Part shown: positions 1 through 7,046 of the stretch, in pieces
How positions within the stretch are numbered: the first letter of the stretch is position 1
How the letters are laid out: each line of letters starts with the position of its first letter
From: DASVHS01 sp038244815
GTDB taxonomy: Bacteria > Acidobacteriota > Thermoanaerobaculia > Gp7-AA8
Assembly: GCA_038244815.1 (NCBI GenBank)
Contig: JBBRTB010000042.1
Span: 1 to 22,866, forward strand
Direction: 5' to 3'
Length of the DNA stretch: 22,866 nt
The notes under the pieces: model-generated
What the model saw: the letters and a program-made list of their open reading frames with translations, nothing else
The model's database searches: none
What the model was told of the DNA's origin: nothing
Translations under genes and position numbers: made by a program

Positions 1-1210
1 CCGCGGTCATCTCGATCACAGCCGATGGTGGCAGTGCGGTCCAGGCTGCGGTCGTGATGTGCTCATATGCGAGAACTTGTGAAACGACACGGATCGCGCA
101 TCCCGCGTTCAACAGAATCAGCGAGGCGGCCATGACGCGCGTGCTCCAAAGATAGCGCACATTGAAGAACGCCGGCAAGACACGCGGGCCGATGCTGAAG
201 ACCGCGGCGGCGAAGAAGCCAACGGTCAACGCATGCCGCGCCGCACCGGCGTAGCCGTTCGGCAGTGGACGGAGTGCGGAGACGATGGCGACTCCGGCCG
301 CAACGACCGACCACCCGTACGCAATGCGAATGAACGATGGCGTCGAAGGATGCACGCCGCGCAGCTTCGGCTCTTTCTCAGAGGGTTCGAACAGGCGGAG
401 AGCGATCGGGAACATGAGCGCGGCTGCGAGAAGCAGCACCGCGCTCGCAGCCAGCCAACCGCCTAAGGCGGTGGCGACTCCGATGAACAGAACGGCGAGC
501 GCAGGCATCAACAACGCTTTGCGCGTCGTGCCCAGGCCGAGCAGCGGCGGGAGCCATCGCGACGAGAAACCCCAGATGAACGGGACGATGAAGCCCCACG
601 TGATCAGAACGAGATACTTCTGGTTGAACGCGAAGGGGAACGTCGGGGAGCTGCCGAATCGCGCCATGGCCATCGACTCCCAGGCGTTGATCGCGACCGT
701 GGCGACCATCGCCCAGCCGGCAGCGGTGATCATGACGACCGATTTGCGCCAGGAGTCATCCGTGCTGCGCGGCTTCGCGAGAAAAACGGAGAACGCGAAG
801 ATCACGACTGCGATGAGCTCGAAGAGCGCCGACAGCGGAACGAGCAGCCGCCAGTGCCATGCGTAGCTTCCCGCCGCCCAGCGCATGGCGACACCGGAAG
901 TCCAGAGCGCGTACGTCGTCCAGGCCGCGGAGAACGAGAACGCACTCAGCCGCAGCCGCGGAATCGCGTAATAGCCGATGCCGAGGATGAAGGTGCCGAG
1001 CCAACCGAAGATCTGGGCGTGGCCGTGGGCCTGGATCCAACCCGCATCCGCGACAGCGGAGGTGTGCGCGCTCGAGATTTTCAGCAGAGTGACGACGCCG
1101 ACGAAGGTCCCGGGCAGAAGCATGAACCCCAGACCTGTGGCGACGTACACGGCTAGCAGCCGCGACAGATCGGGATCGTGCGGCTTGCTGAGAGAGCGGC
1201 AGCGGGGCAT
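1..1210 (-). CDS. nnrS: NnrS-family polytopic membrane protein (3' end outside window)
   Basis: About 403 residues are visible, read from an ATG at 1210; the frame is open to the window edge, so the C-terminus is missing. The start is well supported by a GGAGGA ribosome binding site about 8 bases upstream. The protein is a string of hydrophobic segments. An early HGHAQIFGWLGTF motif (His62, His64) and a late segment reading HALTVGFFAAAVFSIGPRVL match the NnrS family, distant relatives of heme-copper oxidase subunit I. NnrS proteins are haem/copper inner-membrane proteins linked to nitric oxide tolerance and usually co-regulated with denitrification genes. Here it lies downstream of the DUF6448 gene on the same strand and about 1.3 kb from a nitrate reductase operon on the other strand, which fits a nitrogen-oxide role. 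A divergent cbb3-like oxidase subunit is the alternative, but it is less likely given the late HALTVG segment. Confidence 0.75.
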   Translation of the reverse strand, partial: MPRCRSLSKPHDPDLSRLLAVYVATGLGFMLLPGTFVGVVTLLKISSAHTSAVADAGWIQAHGHAQIFGWLGTFILGIGYYAIPRLRLSAFSFSAAWTTYALWTSGVAMRWAAGSYAWHWRLLVPLSALFELIAVVIFAFSVFLAKPRSTDDSWRKSVVMITAAGWAMVATVAINAWESMAMARFGSSPTFPFAFNQKYLVLITWGFIVPFIWGFSSRWLPPLLGLGTTRKALLMPALAVLFIGVATALGGWLAASAVLLLAAALMFPIALRLFEPSEKEPKLRGVHPSTPSFIRIAYGWSVVAAGVAIVSALRPLPNGYAGAARHALTVGFFAAAVFSIGPRVLPAFFNVRYLWSTRVMAASLILLNAGCAIRVVSQVLAYEHITTAAWTALPPSAVIEMTA

Positions 1211-1213
1211 GCC

Positions 1214-1229
1214 TGTTCCTCCGGGAACA
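1214..1229 (-). promoter_or_regulatory. Inverted repeat enclosing the nnrS ribosome binding site
   Basis: A perfect 6-bp inverted repeat (TGTTCC / GGAACA, 4-base loop) sits just upstream of the nnrS-like start. On the minus strand its 3' arm contains part of the GGAGGA ribosome binding site, so folding of the mRNA could limit translation. It could equally be a protein-binding palindrome or chance. Confidence 0.3.
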
Positions 1230-1232
1230 AGC

Positions 1233-1257
1233 TACCGCCCCGCTCTCTCCGGCGGTA
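1233..1257 (-). terminator. Hairpin between the DUF6448 gene and nnrS
   Basis: A perfect 7-bp inverted repeat (TACCGCC / GGCGGTA) with an 11-base loop lies 15 bases after the stop codon of the DUF6448 gene. There is no T-run after it on the minus strand, so it is not a classical intrinsic terminator. It may be an attenuator or an mRNA 3'-end stabiliser between the two genes. Confidence 0.3.
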
Positions 1258-1272
1258 TGACGGATCGCATGT

Positions 1273-1866
1273 CTACTGCCGGTCCGCGCCCCCGTGCATG
1301 CCGCGCCCGGCCGGTTCGTTCGCGGTCTCGTGCATACGCTCGGCGTAGTGGATGAACTCCACGTATGCGTGCACGTAATGACGGCCTTTCTCGACGCTTT
1401 CTCCGGCATGTTTCTTTGCTTCCATCACCGCGGCGAAGCGCTTGTGGAGACCGGCAGTGAGGTCCGCCATGAGCACTTTCTCCGCTTCTGCGAGCGAGCC
1501 ACTCTCGATCGCCTGATCGGCGAGCTCGATTCCTTTCTCAGGCTTGGACTCGGCGCCTTTGAGCCCGGTGAACGGCTCGCCTTCGGACTGGCGGTGGACG
1601 CGCACGAGCGTCTCGAAGAACCAGCGGTCGGCAACTTCGCGTGCCTGCGGCGACGCGCCACGCGCGGCGACTGTCTTGGCAAATGCGTCGCGAATCTCCC
1701 GTTCGTTCGCGGCCGGAACCCATTTCAAGACCGGCGTGACGTCGCCTTTCTCGAGCGCCTGACGAGCGGCTGTGATGACCGGGCCCGCGATCGAGTCACA
1801 GTGTGCGAAAAGCGCGGGCGTGAAAAGAGCGAGGACGATTGCGAGTGCGGCGGTTCTCATCTTCAT
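1273..1866 (-). CDS. DUF6448 family exported protein
   Basis: This encodes a 197-residue protein. The ATG at 1866 is chosen because an AGGAG site lies about 10 bases upstream and because it gives a clean signal peptide (MKMRTAALAIVLALF then TPALFA), with cleavage expected just before His-Cys-Asp. The mature protein begins HCDSIAGPV and contains WFFETLVRVHR, then PFTGLKG, then YVHAYVEFIHYAERMHE; these are the conserved blocks I associate with DUF6448, a family of unknown biochemical function. The many conserved histidines and the single cysteine next to the cleavage site could bind a metal or haem, but that is inference. It precedes the NnrS-like gene by 62 bases on the same strand, so the two are probably co-transcribed and may act together. 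The domain assignment is from memory of the family pattern. Confidence 0.7.
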   Translation of the reverse strand: MKMRTAALAIVLALFTPALFAHCDSIAGPVITAARQALEKGDVTPVLKWVPAANEREIRDAFAKTVAARGASPQAREVADRWFFETLVRVHRQSEGEPFTGLKGAESKPEKGIELADQAIESGSLAEAEKVLMADLTAGLHKRFAAVMEAKKHAGESVEKGRHYVHAYVEFIHYAERMHETANEPAGRGMHGGADRQ

Positions 1867-1918
1867 GATTTTTTGCTCCTGAATCACCGGCGCAACATAG
1901 CACTCTTGCGAGGACCGG

Positions 1919-1935
1919 GTGATGACTTCAGTCAC
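1919..1935. promoter_or_regulatory. Small palindrome in the divergent intergenic region
   Basis: The 112-base gap between the divergent DUF6448 and carboxymuconolactone decarboxylase-like genes contains TGACT-TC-AGTCA (1923-1934), flanked by an outer GTGA / TCAC pair. Its position between two divergent starts fits an operator. I could not place convincing -35/-10 boxes on either strand. Confidence 0.25.
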
Positions 1936-1978
1936 TGCTATGCTGCGCATCTTCGACCGCTACGAATCGGAGGTCAGA

Positions 1979-2293
1979 ATGGATCAATCAGTCAAACCGC
2001 CTGCGATGTACGACACGTTCACCGAGCGCTTTCCGCGGCTGCGCGAAGCCTGGGATGTGATCGGGGAGGCGGGCAAAGCAGGCCCGCTCGACCCCAGGAC
2101 GCAGCGCCTCATCAAGATCGGCATCGCCATCGGCGCGATGCGCGAAGGCTCGCTGCACGCCAGCGTCCGCAAAGCACGATCCGCCGGAATCACACGAGAA
2201 GAGATCGAGCAGGTCGTCGCGCTCTCCGCCGGCACGATCGGCATGCCGTCGACCGTCGCCGTCTACTCCTGGATTCTCGATCTGCTGAAGTGA
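1979..2293 (+). CDS. Carboxymuconolactone decarboxylase (CMD/AhpD-like) family protein
   Basis: This encodes a 104-residue small alpha-helical protein. The ATG at 1979 has a GGAGG site about 6 bases upstream and is preferred over an earlier in-frame ATG at 1919. The core pattern (TQRLIKIGIAIGAMREGSLH, then a helix ending KARSAGITREEIEQVV) is typical of the CMD fold. The redox-active Cys-x-x-Cys of AhpD-type members is absent: the equivalent stretch reads MREGSLH with no cysteine. It is therefore not expected to be an alkylhydroperoxidase; a decarboxylase-like or unknown activity is more likely. It stands alone between the divergent gene and the respiratory operon, 202 bases before the next start, and its substrate cannot be read from the sequence. 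Confidence 0.8.
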   Translation: MDQSVKPPAMYDTFTERFPRLREAWDVIGEAGKAGPLDPRTQRLIKIGIAIGAMREGSLHASVRKARSAGITREEIEQVVALSAGTIGMPSTVAVYSWILDLLK

Positions 2294-2383
2294 ACCGGCC
2301 GGTCGTCACCCCTTTCAGCGTTCTCTCGTGGTGACCGGTGTCTGCTTCCGGGTGAACGGCTGGTCGTAGCGGGCGCACAAAAG

Positions 2384-2420
2384 TCACACCGCTGATGTGA
2401 TCGGGCGCGGCCGCGTCACA
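2384..2420. promoter_or_regulatory. Clustered TCACA/TGTGA inverted elements
   Basis: TCACA at 2384-2388, TGTGA at 2396-2400 and TCACA at 2416-2420 form two overlapping inverted pairs (7-base and 15-base spacers). CRP/FNR-family regulators recognise half-sites of this kind, although the usual orientation is TGTGA then TCACA about 6 bases apart. This may be an activator site for the respiratory operon or a stem-loop in the leader. Confidence 0.3.
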
Positions 2421-2464
2421 GCACCCCCCAACTAAAGTCATCGCCACGGGCCACACCGGTGGCG

Positions 2465-2482
2465 TTGAATGCATTCATCAAC
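2465..2482. promoter_or_regulatory. 12-bp perfect palindrome just before the operon's first gene
   Basis: TGAATGCATTCA (2466-2477) is a perfect palindrome. It overlaps a wider TTGA...TCAA pair that loosely resembles an FNR/NNR box but with too long a spacer. It lies about 20 bases before the first start codon, so a bound protein would more likely repress than activate. Confidence 0.3.
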
Positions 2483-2495
2483 GGGGGACCGCTCG

Positions 2496-3335
2496 ATGAT
2501 GGAGCGCACACAACAACGAATCCTCGTCGCGGTGGCAGCGGCGATGTGCATGACCGCCACCGCATACGCGGCGGACGAAGCGGCGTCCTACTTCCGTCAG
2601 AACTGCATGAGCTGCCACACGATCGGCGGCGGACGTCTGGTGGGACCCGACCTCAAGGATGTCACCACACGCCGCGACCGCGCCTGGCTGCAGAGGTTCA
2701 TTGCAAATCCAAAGTCGTTTCTCGACGGCGGCGATCCTTATGCTGCGAAGCTGAAAGAGGAAGCGCATGGCGCCGTGATGCCGAACATCTCGGGCATCGA
2801 CGAGACGAAGGCGGCCACGCTCCTCGACATGATCGAGCACGAGTCGAAGCTTCCCAAATCACAGTTCGCGGGATTGAACATCGGCGACCAGCCCTTCACC
2901 GCCCGCGACATCGCAAACGGCCGCGCTATCATCCTCGGCGAACGCCGGCTGGCGAACGGCGGACCGGCGTGCATCTCCTGCCACTCGGTGGACAACATGG
3001 CCATGCTCGGCGGCGGAAAGCTCGGGCCCGACCTCACCAAGGTGTTCGAACGTCTGCGCGGCCGCAAGAATCTGGCGTCGTGGCTGCAGGCGCCGGCGAC
3101 GCCGACGATGCGGCCGCTGTTCGTCAACACCTCGCTGACGAACGACGAGATCGTGTCGCTCGTCGCGTACCTCGAGACCACCGCGCAGCGGCCGCAACAG
3201 ACAGGCGACACCGCCACTCTCTCCTTCTTCTTCCTCGGGCTCGGCGGATCGGTGCTCGGCTTCATCGGTGCCGACACGATCTGGCGCAAACGGCTTCGAG
3301 GAGTCCGCAAGCCCATGGTCCGAGGTGAGAAATGA
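2496..3335 (+). CDS. narC: Membrane-anchored diheme cytochrome c (NarC-like)
   Basis: This encodes a 279-residue periplasmic cytochrome. The ATG at 2496 is chosen because it directly precedes a signal peptide (about residues 1-25, ending ATAYA) and has a GGGGGA site upstream. There are two haem c sites: CMSCH (Cys37/Cys40/His41) and CISCH (Cys159/Cys162/His163), each followed by a GPDL motif. A single C-terminal membrane helix (about residues 239-262) with a basic tail anchors it. The gene overlaps narG by four bases (ATGA). Thermus thermophilus has a diheme cytochrome NarC at the same position of its nar operon, where it helps attach and wire the enzyme. Nitrite oxidoreductase operons of the Nitrobacter type also carry an upstream cytochrome c. 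It probably carries electrons between the nitrate reductase side and ACIII or a soluble cytochrome c; that role is inferred from context. Confidence 0.8.
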   Translation: MMERTQQRILVAVAAAMCMTATAYAADEAASYFRQNCMSCHTIGGGRLVGPDLKDVTTRRDRAWLQRFIANPKSFLDGGDPYAAKLKEEAHGAVMPNISGIDETKAATLLDMIEHESKLPKSQFAGLNIGDQPFTARDIANGRAIILGERRLANGGPACISCHSVDNMAMLGGGKLGPDLTKVFERLRGRKNLASWLQAPATPTMRPLFVNTSLTNDEIVSLVAYLETTAQRPQQTGDTATLSFFFLGLGGSVLGFIGADTIWRKRLRGVRKPMVRGEK

Positions 3336-6300
3336 GCATTCCGTGGATTCAGGATGAAGCGACTCCCAACGGCCGCGCGTGGGAGGAGTTCTATCGCAAC
3401 CGCTGGCAGCACGATCGTATCGTCCGCTCGACGCATGGCGTGAACTGCACCGGCTCGTGCACGTGGCAGATCTACGTGAAGAACGGGATCGTCACGTGGG
3501 AGATGCAAGGCCTCGACTATCCGTCGCTGGAAGCGGGTCTGCCGCCGTACGAGCCGCGCGGATGCCAGCGCGGCATCTCGTATTCCTGGTATCTCTACTC
3601 GCCGCTGCGCGTGAAGTATCCCTACATGCGCGGGGCGCTGCTCGACCTGTGGAAGAGCGCGCGCGACGAGCACGAGGACCCGGTCGAAGCATGGGCGTCG
3701 ATCGTCGAAGATCCCGAGAAGCGGAAGCGATATCAGCGCGCGCGCGGCAAAGGCGGCTTCCGCCGCGGCACGTGGGATGACGCGCTGGAGCTGGTGTCGG
3801 CGGCGAACATCTACACGATCAAGAAGCACGGACCCGACCGCATCAATGGCTTCTCACCGATCCCGGCGATGTCGATGATCAGCCACGCGGCCGGCTCGCG
3901 CCTCCTGCAGCTCATGGGCGGCGTGTCGTTGTCGTTCTACGACTGGTACGCCGATCTGCCGAGCGCGTCGCCGGAGACGTGGGGCGAGCAGACCGACGTG
4001 CAGGAGTCGGCCGACTGGTACAACGCGAAACTCCTCGCGGTGGTGGGATCGAACCTCAACATGACCCGCACGCCGGATTGCCATTTCGCGGCGGAAGCGC
4101 GCCACAACGGATCGAAGATGTGGGTCTTCGCGCCCGATTTCAATCAGGTGGCGAAGTATGCCGACGAATGGGCCGCGATCAACGCCGGCCAGGACGGCGC
4201 GTGGTGGATGGCGGTGAATCACGTCATCCTCAAAGAGTTTCATCACCAGAAACAGACGCCCTACTTCCTCGATTACGCCAAGAAGTTCAGCGACGGGCCA
4301 TACCTGGTCGAGCTGATGCCTGGAGCAAAGGAGTCCGCATTCAAAGCGGGACGTCTCCTTCGCGCGAATCGCCTGAAAGCCTACAAAGACGTCGAGCACG
4401 GCGACTGGAAGTTCCTCATGTGGGACGAGTCGTCGGAGCAGCCGAAGATGCCGATGGGCTCCTCCGGTTTCCGCTGGGGCCGCGAGAGAGGGAAGTGGAA
4501 CCTTCTCCTCGAGGACGGGCTGTATGGCGACAAGATCGAGCCGGCGCTCACGTTCCTCAATCGAGGGGACGCCTTCGTCAATGTGGAGGTCGACGACTTC
4601 GGCAGCGAGCGCCGCCTGTGGCGCGGTGTTCCCTCGCGATCCATCGAGCTCGCCGACGGTTCGCGCGTGCTCGTCACCACCGTGTACGACCTGCTGATGG
4701 CGCAATACGGCGTGGATCGCGGCCTGGGCGGCGACTATCCGGCGGACTACAACGACGAGCAGCCCTTCACGCCGGCATGGCAGGAGAAGTACACGGGCCT
4801 CTCGCGCGACATGGTCATCAAGTTCGCGCGCGAGTGGGCGTCCACGGCCGAGGCCACGCGGGGGAAGTGTACGGTGATCATCGGGGCGGGGGTCAATCAC
4901 TGGTACCACGCCAACCTGATGTACCGCGCGGCCATCCACGCGCTCGTGTTCTGCGGATGCATCGGCGTCAACGGCGGCGGGCTCGCACACTACGTTGGCC
5001 AGGAGAAGCTCGCGCCCGGCGAGTCGTGGGGCTCCATCGCTTTCGGTAAAGACTGGTTCCCTTCGTCGCGGCTGCAGAATGCGCCGAGTTTCCACTACGT
5101 GCACAGCGATCAGTGGCGTTACGAGCGTTCGTTCGCGGAGTACAACAAGCTGCCCAAGGACGCTCGTGATGAGACGAAGGATCACACGATCGACCATCAG
5201 GTGCGCGCCGTGCGCCGCGGCTGGCTGCCGTTCTATCCGCAGTTCAACAAGAGCTCGATCGAAATCGTGCGCGAGGCGGAGAAGGCAGGCTGCAAAGACG
5301 ACAAGGCCATCACCGACTACGTGGTCGCGCAGTTGAAGTCGGGCGCGCTCCAGTTTGCGGTTGAAGATCCCGATGCGCCCGAGAACTGGCCACGCGTGTG
5401 GTTCATCTGGCGCGGCAACGCCCTGTTGGCCTCCGCCAAGGGTCACGAATACTTCCTCAAGCACTACCTCGGCACTCACACGAACACGGTGGCGGAGGAT
5501 CTCGCGGCGGGATCGGTGAAGGAAGTGGTGTGGCGGGAGAAGGCGCCCGAAGGAAAGATGGATCTCATCGTCGATCTGAACTTCCGCATGGACACGTCGG
5601 CGCTCTACTCCGATGTCGTCCTGCCGGCGGCGACGTTCTACGAGAAGGCCGATATCAATACCACCGACATGCACAGCTTCATTCACCCGCTGTCGAAGGC
5701 AGTGCAGCCGTGCTGGGAGTCGAAGAGCGACTGGCAGATCTTCCGCGCGCTGGCGAAGAAATTCTCGGAGCTGGCGGCCAGGCACTTCGACGGTCCCGTG
5801 CGCGACCTCATCGCGGTGCCGTTGGCGCACGACAGCGCAGCGGAGATCGCGCAGAGTGAGCCGCGCGACTGGTTCCGCGGCGAGTGCGAAGCGATTCCGG
5901 GAAAGACGATGCCGGACCTGAAAATCGTCAGCCGCGACTATCGCGATCTCTACAAGCAGTTCATCTCGTTCGGTCCCGAAGCGCGCAAGAACGGACTCGG
6001 CGCGCACGGCACGCACTACGCGATCGACGACTTCTACGATGCCATGCTGACGACGCACCCGACGGTGTGCTGGGAGCACGAAGGGACGAGTCAGGAGTGC
6101 CTTCTCTCACGCGACGCGGGGGAAAAGGCCGGAGAGGGCTGTCGAAAGTTTCCCTCGCTCAAGGAAGACGAAGACGCCGTCGAGGCCGTCCTCCATCTCG
6201 CCACCGTCACCAACGGCGAGCTCGCGTATCGCAGCTACAAAGAGATGGAGCAGAAGGTCGGTCTGCCGCTCGCGCACGTCGCCGAGAAACAGCGCAGCGT

Positions 6301-7024
6301 GCGCGTCACGTACGCCGATCTACAGGCCAAGCCGAACCGCTTCGTGAACTCGCCGATGTGGTCGGGTCTCATCGAAAACGGCCGCGCGTACTCGCCGTTC
6401 ACGTACAACGTCGAGTGTCTCGTGCCGTGGCGGACGCTGACCGGACGCCAGCATCTCTACCTCGATCATCCCACGTACATCGAATTCGGCGAGCACCTGC
6501 CGACGTACAAGCCGAAACCGCTGCCGACCGAGTACGCCGATCTTCGCTTTGCCGAGAAAAACACCGGCGCGAAGATGCTCAACTACCTCACGCCGCACGG
6601 CAAATGGCACATCCACACGACGTTCGGCGACAACCAGCGCATGACGACGCTGTCGCGCGGCGTGGAGCCGTTCTGGATGAACGACTCGGACGCCGAAGAG
6701 ATGAACATCAACGACAACGACTGGGTGGAAGTGTTCAACGATCACGGCGTTGTCGTCACGCGCGCGGTCGTGTCGGCGCGCATCCCGCGCGGCATCGGCA
6801 TCCAGTACCACGCGCCGGAGCGCACGTACTCGGTGCCGAAGTCGCCCTTGCGCGGCAACCGGCGGGCCGGCGGACACAACTCGCTCACGCGCACGCGGCT
6901 GAAGCCGAACCTGATGATCGGCGGCTATGGCCAGTTCACGTTCGGCTTCAACTACTGGGGACCGACCGGATGTAACCGCGACACGCACGTGCTCGTGCGC
7001 AAGTTGCCGGAACTGAATTGGTGA
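3332..7024 (+). CDS. narG: Respiratory nitrate reductase catalytic subunit (molybdopterin)
   Basis: This encodes 1230 residues, close to the usual NarG length of about 1250. The catalytic subunit reduces nitrate to nitrite at a Mo-bis-MGD centre. Near the N-terminus, HGVNCTGSC and PRGC supply the His/Cys ligands of the FS0 cluster (His35, Cys39, Cys43, Cys78). The motif YADLPSASPETWGEQTD contains the Asp that coordinates molybdenum (Asp208). RNRWQHDRIVRSTHG is also diagnostic. No twin-arginine leader is present, so the enzyme should face the cytoplasm. The start overlaps the stop of narC (ATGA). The PPYEPRGCQRGISYSWYLYS stretch reads more like Thermus-type NarG than E. coli. Residues about 924-936 form an odd stretch encoded by a hairpin-like sequence. 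NxrA of cytoplasm-facing nitrite oxidoreductases is a close relative, so the direction of the reaction is not proved. Confidence 0.96.
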   Translation: MSIPWIQDEATPNGRAWEEFYRNRWQHDRIVRSTHGVNCTGSCTWQIYVKNGIVTWEMQGLDYPSLEAGLPPYEPRGCQRGISYSWYLYSPLRVKYPYMRGALLDLWKSARDEHEDPVEAWASIVEDPEKRKRYQRARGKGGFRRGTWDDALELVSAANIYTIKKHGPDRINGFSPIPAMSMISHAAGSRLLQLMGGVSLSFYDWYADLPSASPETWGEQTDVQESADWYNAKLLAVVGSNLNMTRTPDCHFAAEARHNGSKMWVFAPDFNQVAKYADEWAAINAGQDGAWWMAVNHVILKEFHHQKQTPYFLDYAKKFSDGPYLVELMPGAKESAFKAGRLLRANRLKAYKDVEHGDWKFLMWDESSEQPKMPMGSSGFRWGRERGKWNLLLEDGLYGDKIEPALTFLNRGDAFVNVEVDDFGSERRLWRGVPSRSIELADGSRVLVTTVYDLLMAQYGVDRGLGGDYPADYNDEQPFTPAWQEKYTGLSRDMVIKFAREWASTAEATRGKCTVIIGAGVNHWYHANLMYRAAIHALVFCGCIGVNGGGLAHYVGQEKLAPGESWGSIAFGKDWFPSSRLQNAPSFHYVHSDQWRYERSFAEYNKLPKDARDETKDHTIDHQVRAVRRGWLPFYPQFNKSSIEIVREAEKAGCKDDKAITDYVVAQLKSGALQFAVEDPDAPENWPRVWFIWRGNALLASAKGHEYFLKHYLGTHTNTVAEDLAAGSVKEVVWREKAPEGKMDLIVDLNFRMDTSALYSDVVLPAATFYEKADINTTDMHSFIHPLSKAVQPCWESKSDWQIFRALAKKFSELAARHFDGPVRDLIAVPLAHDSAAEIAQSEPRDWFRGECEAIPGKTMPDLKIVSRDYRDLYKQFISFGPEARKNGLGAHGTHYAIDDFYDAMLTTHPTVCWEHEGTSQECLLSRDAGEKAGEGCRKFPSLKEDEDAVEAVLHLATVTNGELAYRSYKEMEQKVGLPLAHVAEKQRSVRVTYADLQAKPNRFVNSPMWSGLIENGRAYSPFTYNVECLVPWRTLTGRQHLYLDHPTYIEFGEHLPTYKPKPLPTEYADLRFAEKNTGAKMLNYLTPHGKWHIHTTFGDNQRMTTLSRGVEPFWMNDSDAEEMNINDNDWVEVFNDHGVVVTRAVVSARIPRGIGIQYHAPERTYSVPKSPLRGNRRAGGHNSLTRTRLKPNLMIGGYGQFTFGFNYWGPTGCNRDTHVLVRKLPELNW
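6101..6139. repeat. Hairpin-prone stretch inside narG
   Basis: CTCTC (6104-6108) pairs with GAGAG (6132-6136), and a CGCGACGCG motif lies between them. The encoded residues are unlike the surrounding, strongly conserved NarG sequence. It resembles the palindromic repeats found inside actB and actC in this window. It may be a captured repeat in a surface loop; the evidence is compositional only. Confidence 0.3.
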
Positions 7025-7046
7025 ATAGGTAACGAGGAGAGATCGA

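Larger units (their letters stand above)
2294..2495 (+). promoter_or_regulatory. Leader/promoter region of the nar-act gene run
   Basis: This 202-base non-coding region is the only sizeable gap before the ten-gene run, so the operon promoter is expected here. It holds an imperfect inverted repeat built on GTCACC / GGTGAC (about 2304-2336, near the end of the preceding gene), a cluster of TCACA/TGTGA elements (2384-2420) and a 12-bp palindrome (2466-2477). I could not identify a convincing sigma-70 -35/-10 pair. Confidence 0.45.

Noticed and set aside
285..866. Plus-strand frame of 193 codons near the left edge.
   Set aside because: The minus-strand frame through the same bases gives a continuous multi-helix NnrS-like protein with a strong ribosome binding site.
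1979..2293. AhpD-type alkylhydroperoxidase.
   Set aside because: The redox Cys-x-x-Cys pair required for that activity is absent.
3854..6079. A very long open frame (about 740 codons) on the strand opposite narG.
   Set aside because: The translation is Arg/His/Val-rich with no domain, and it mirrors the GC-biased third positions of narG; it is a shadow of the real gene.
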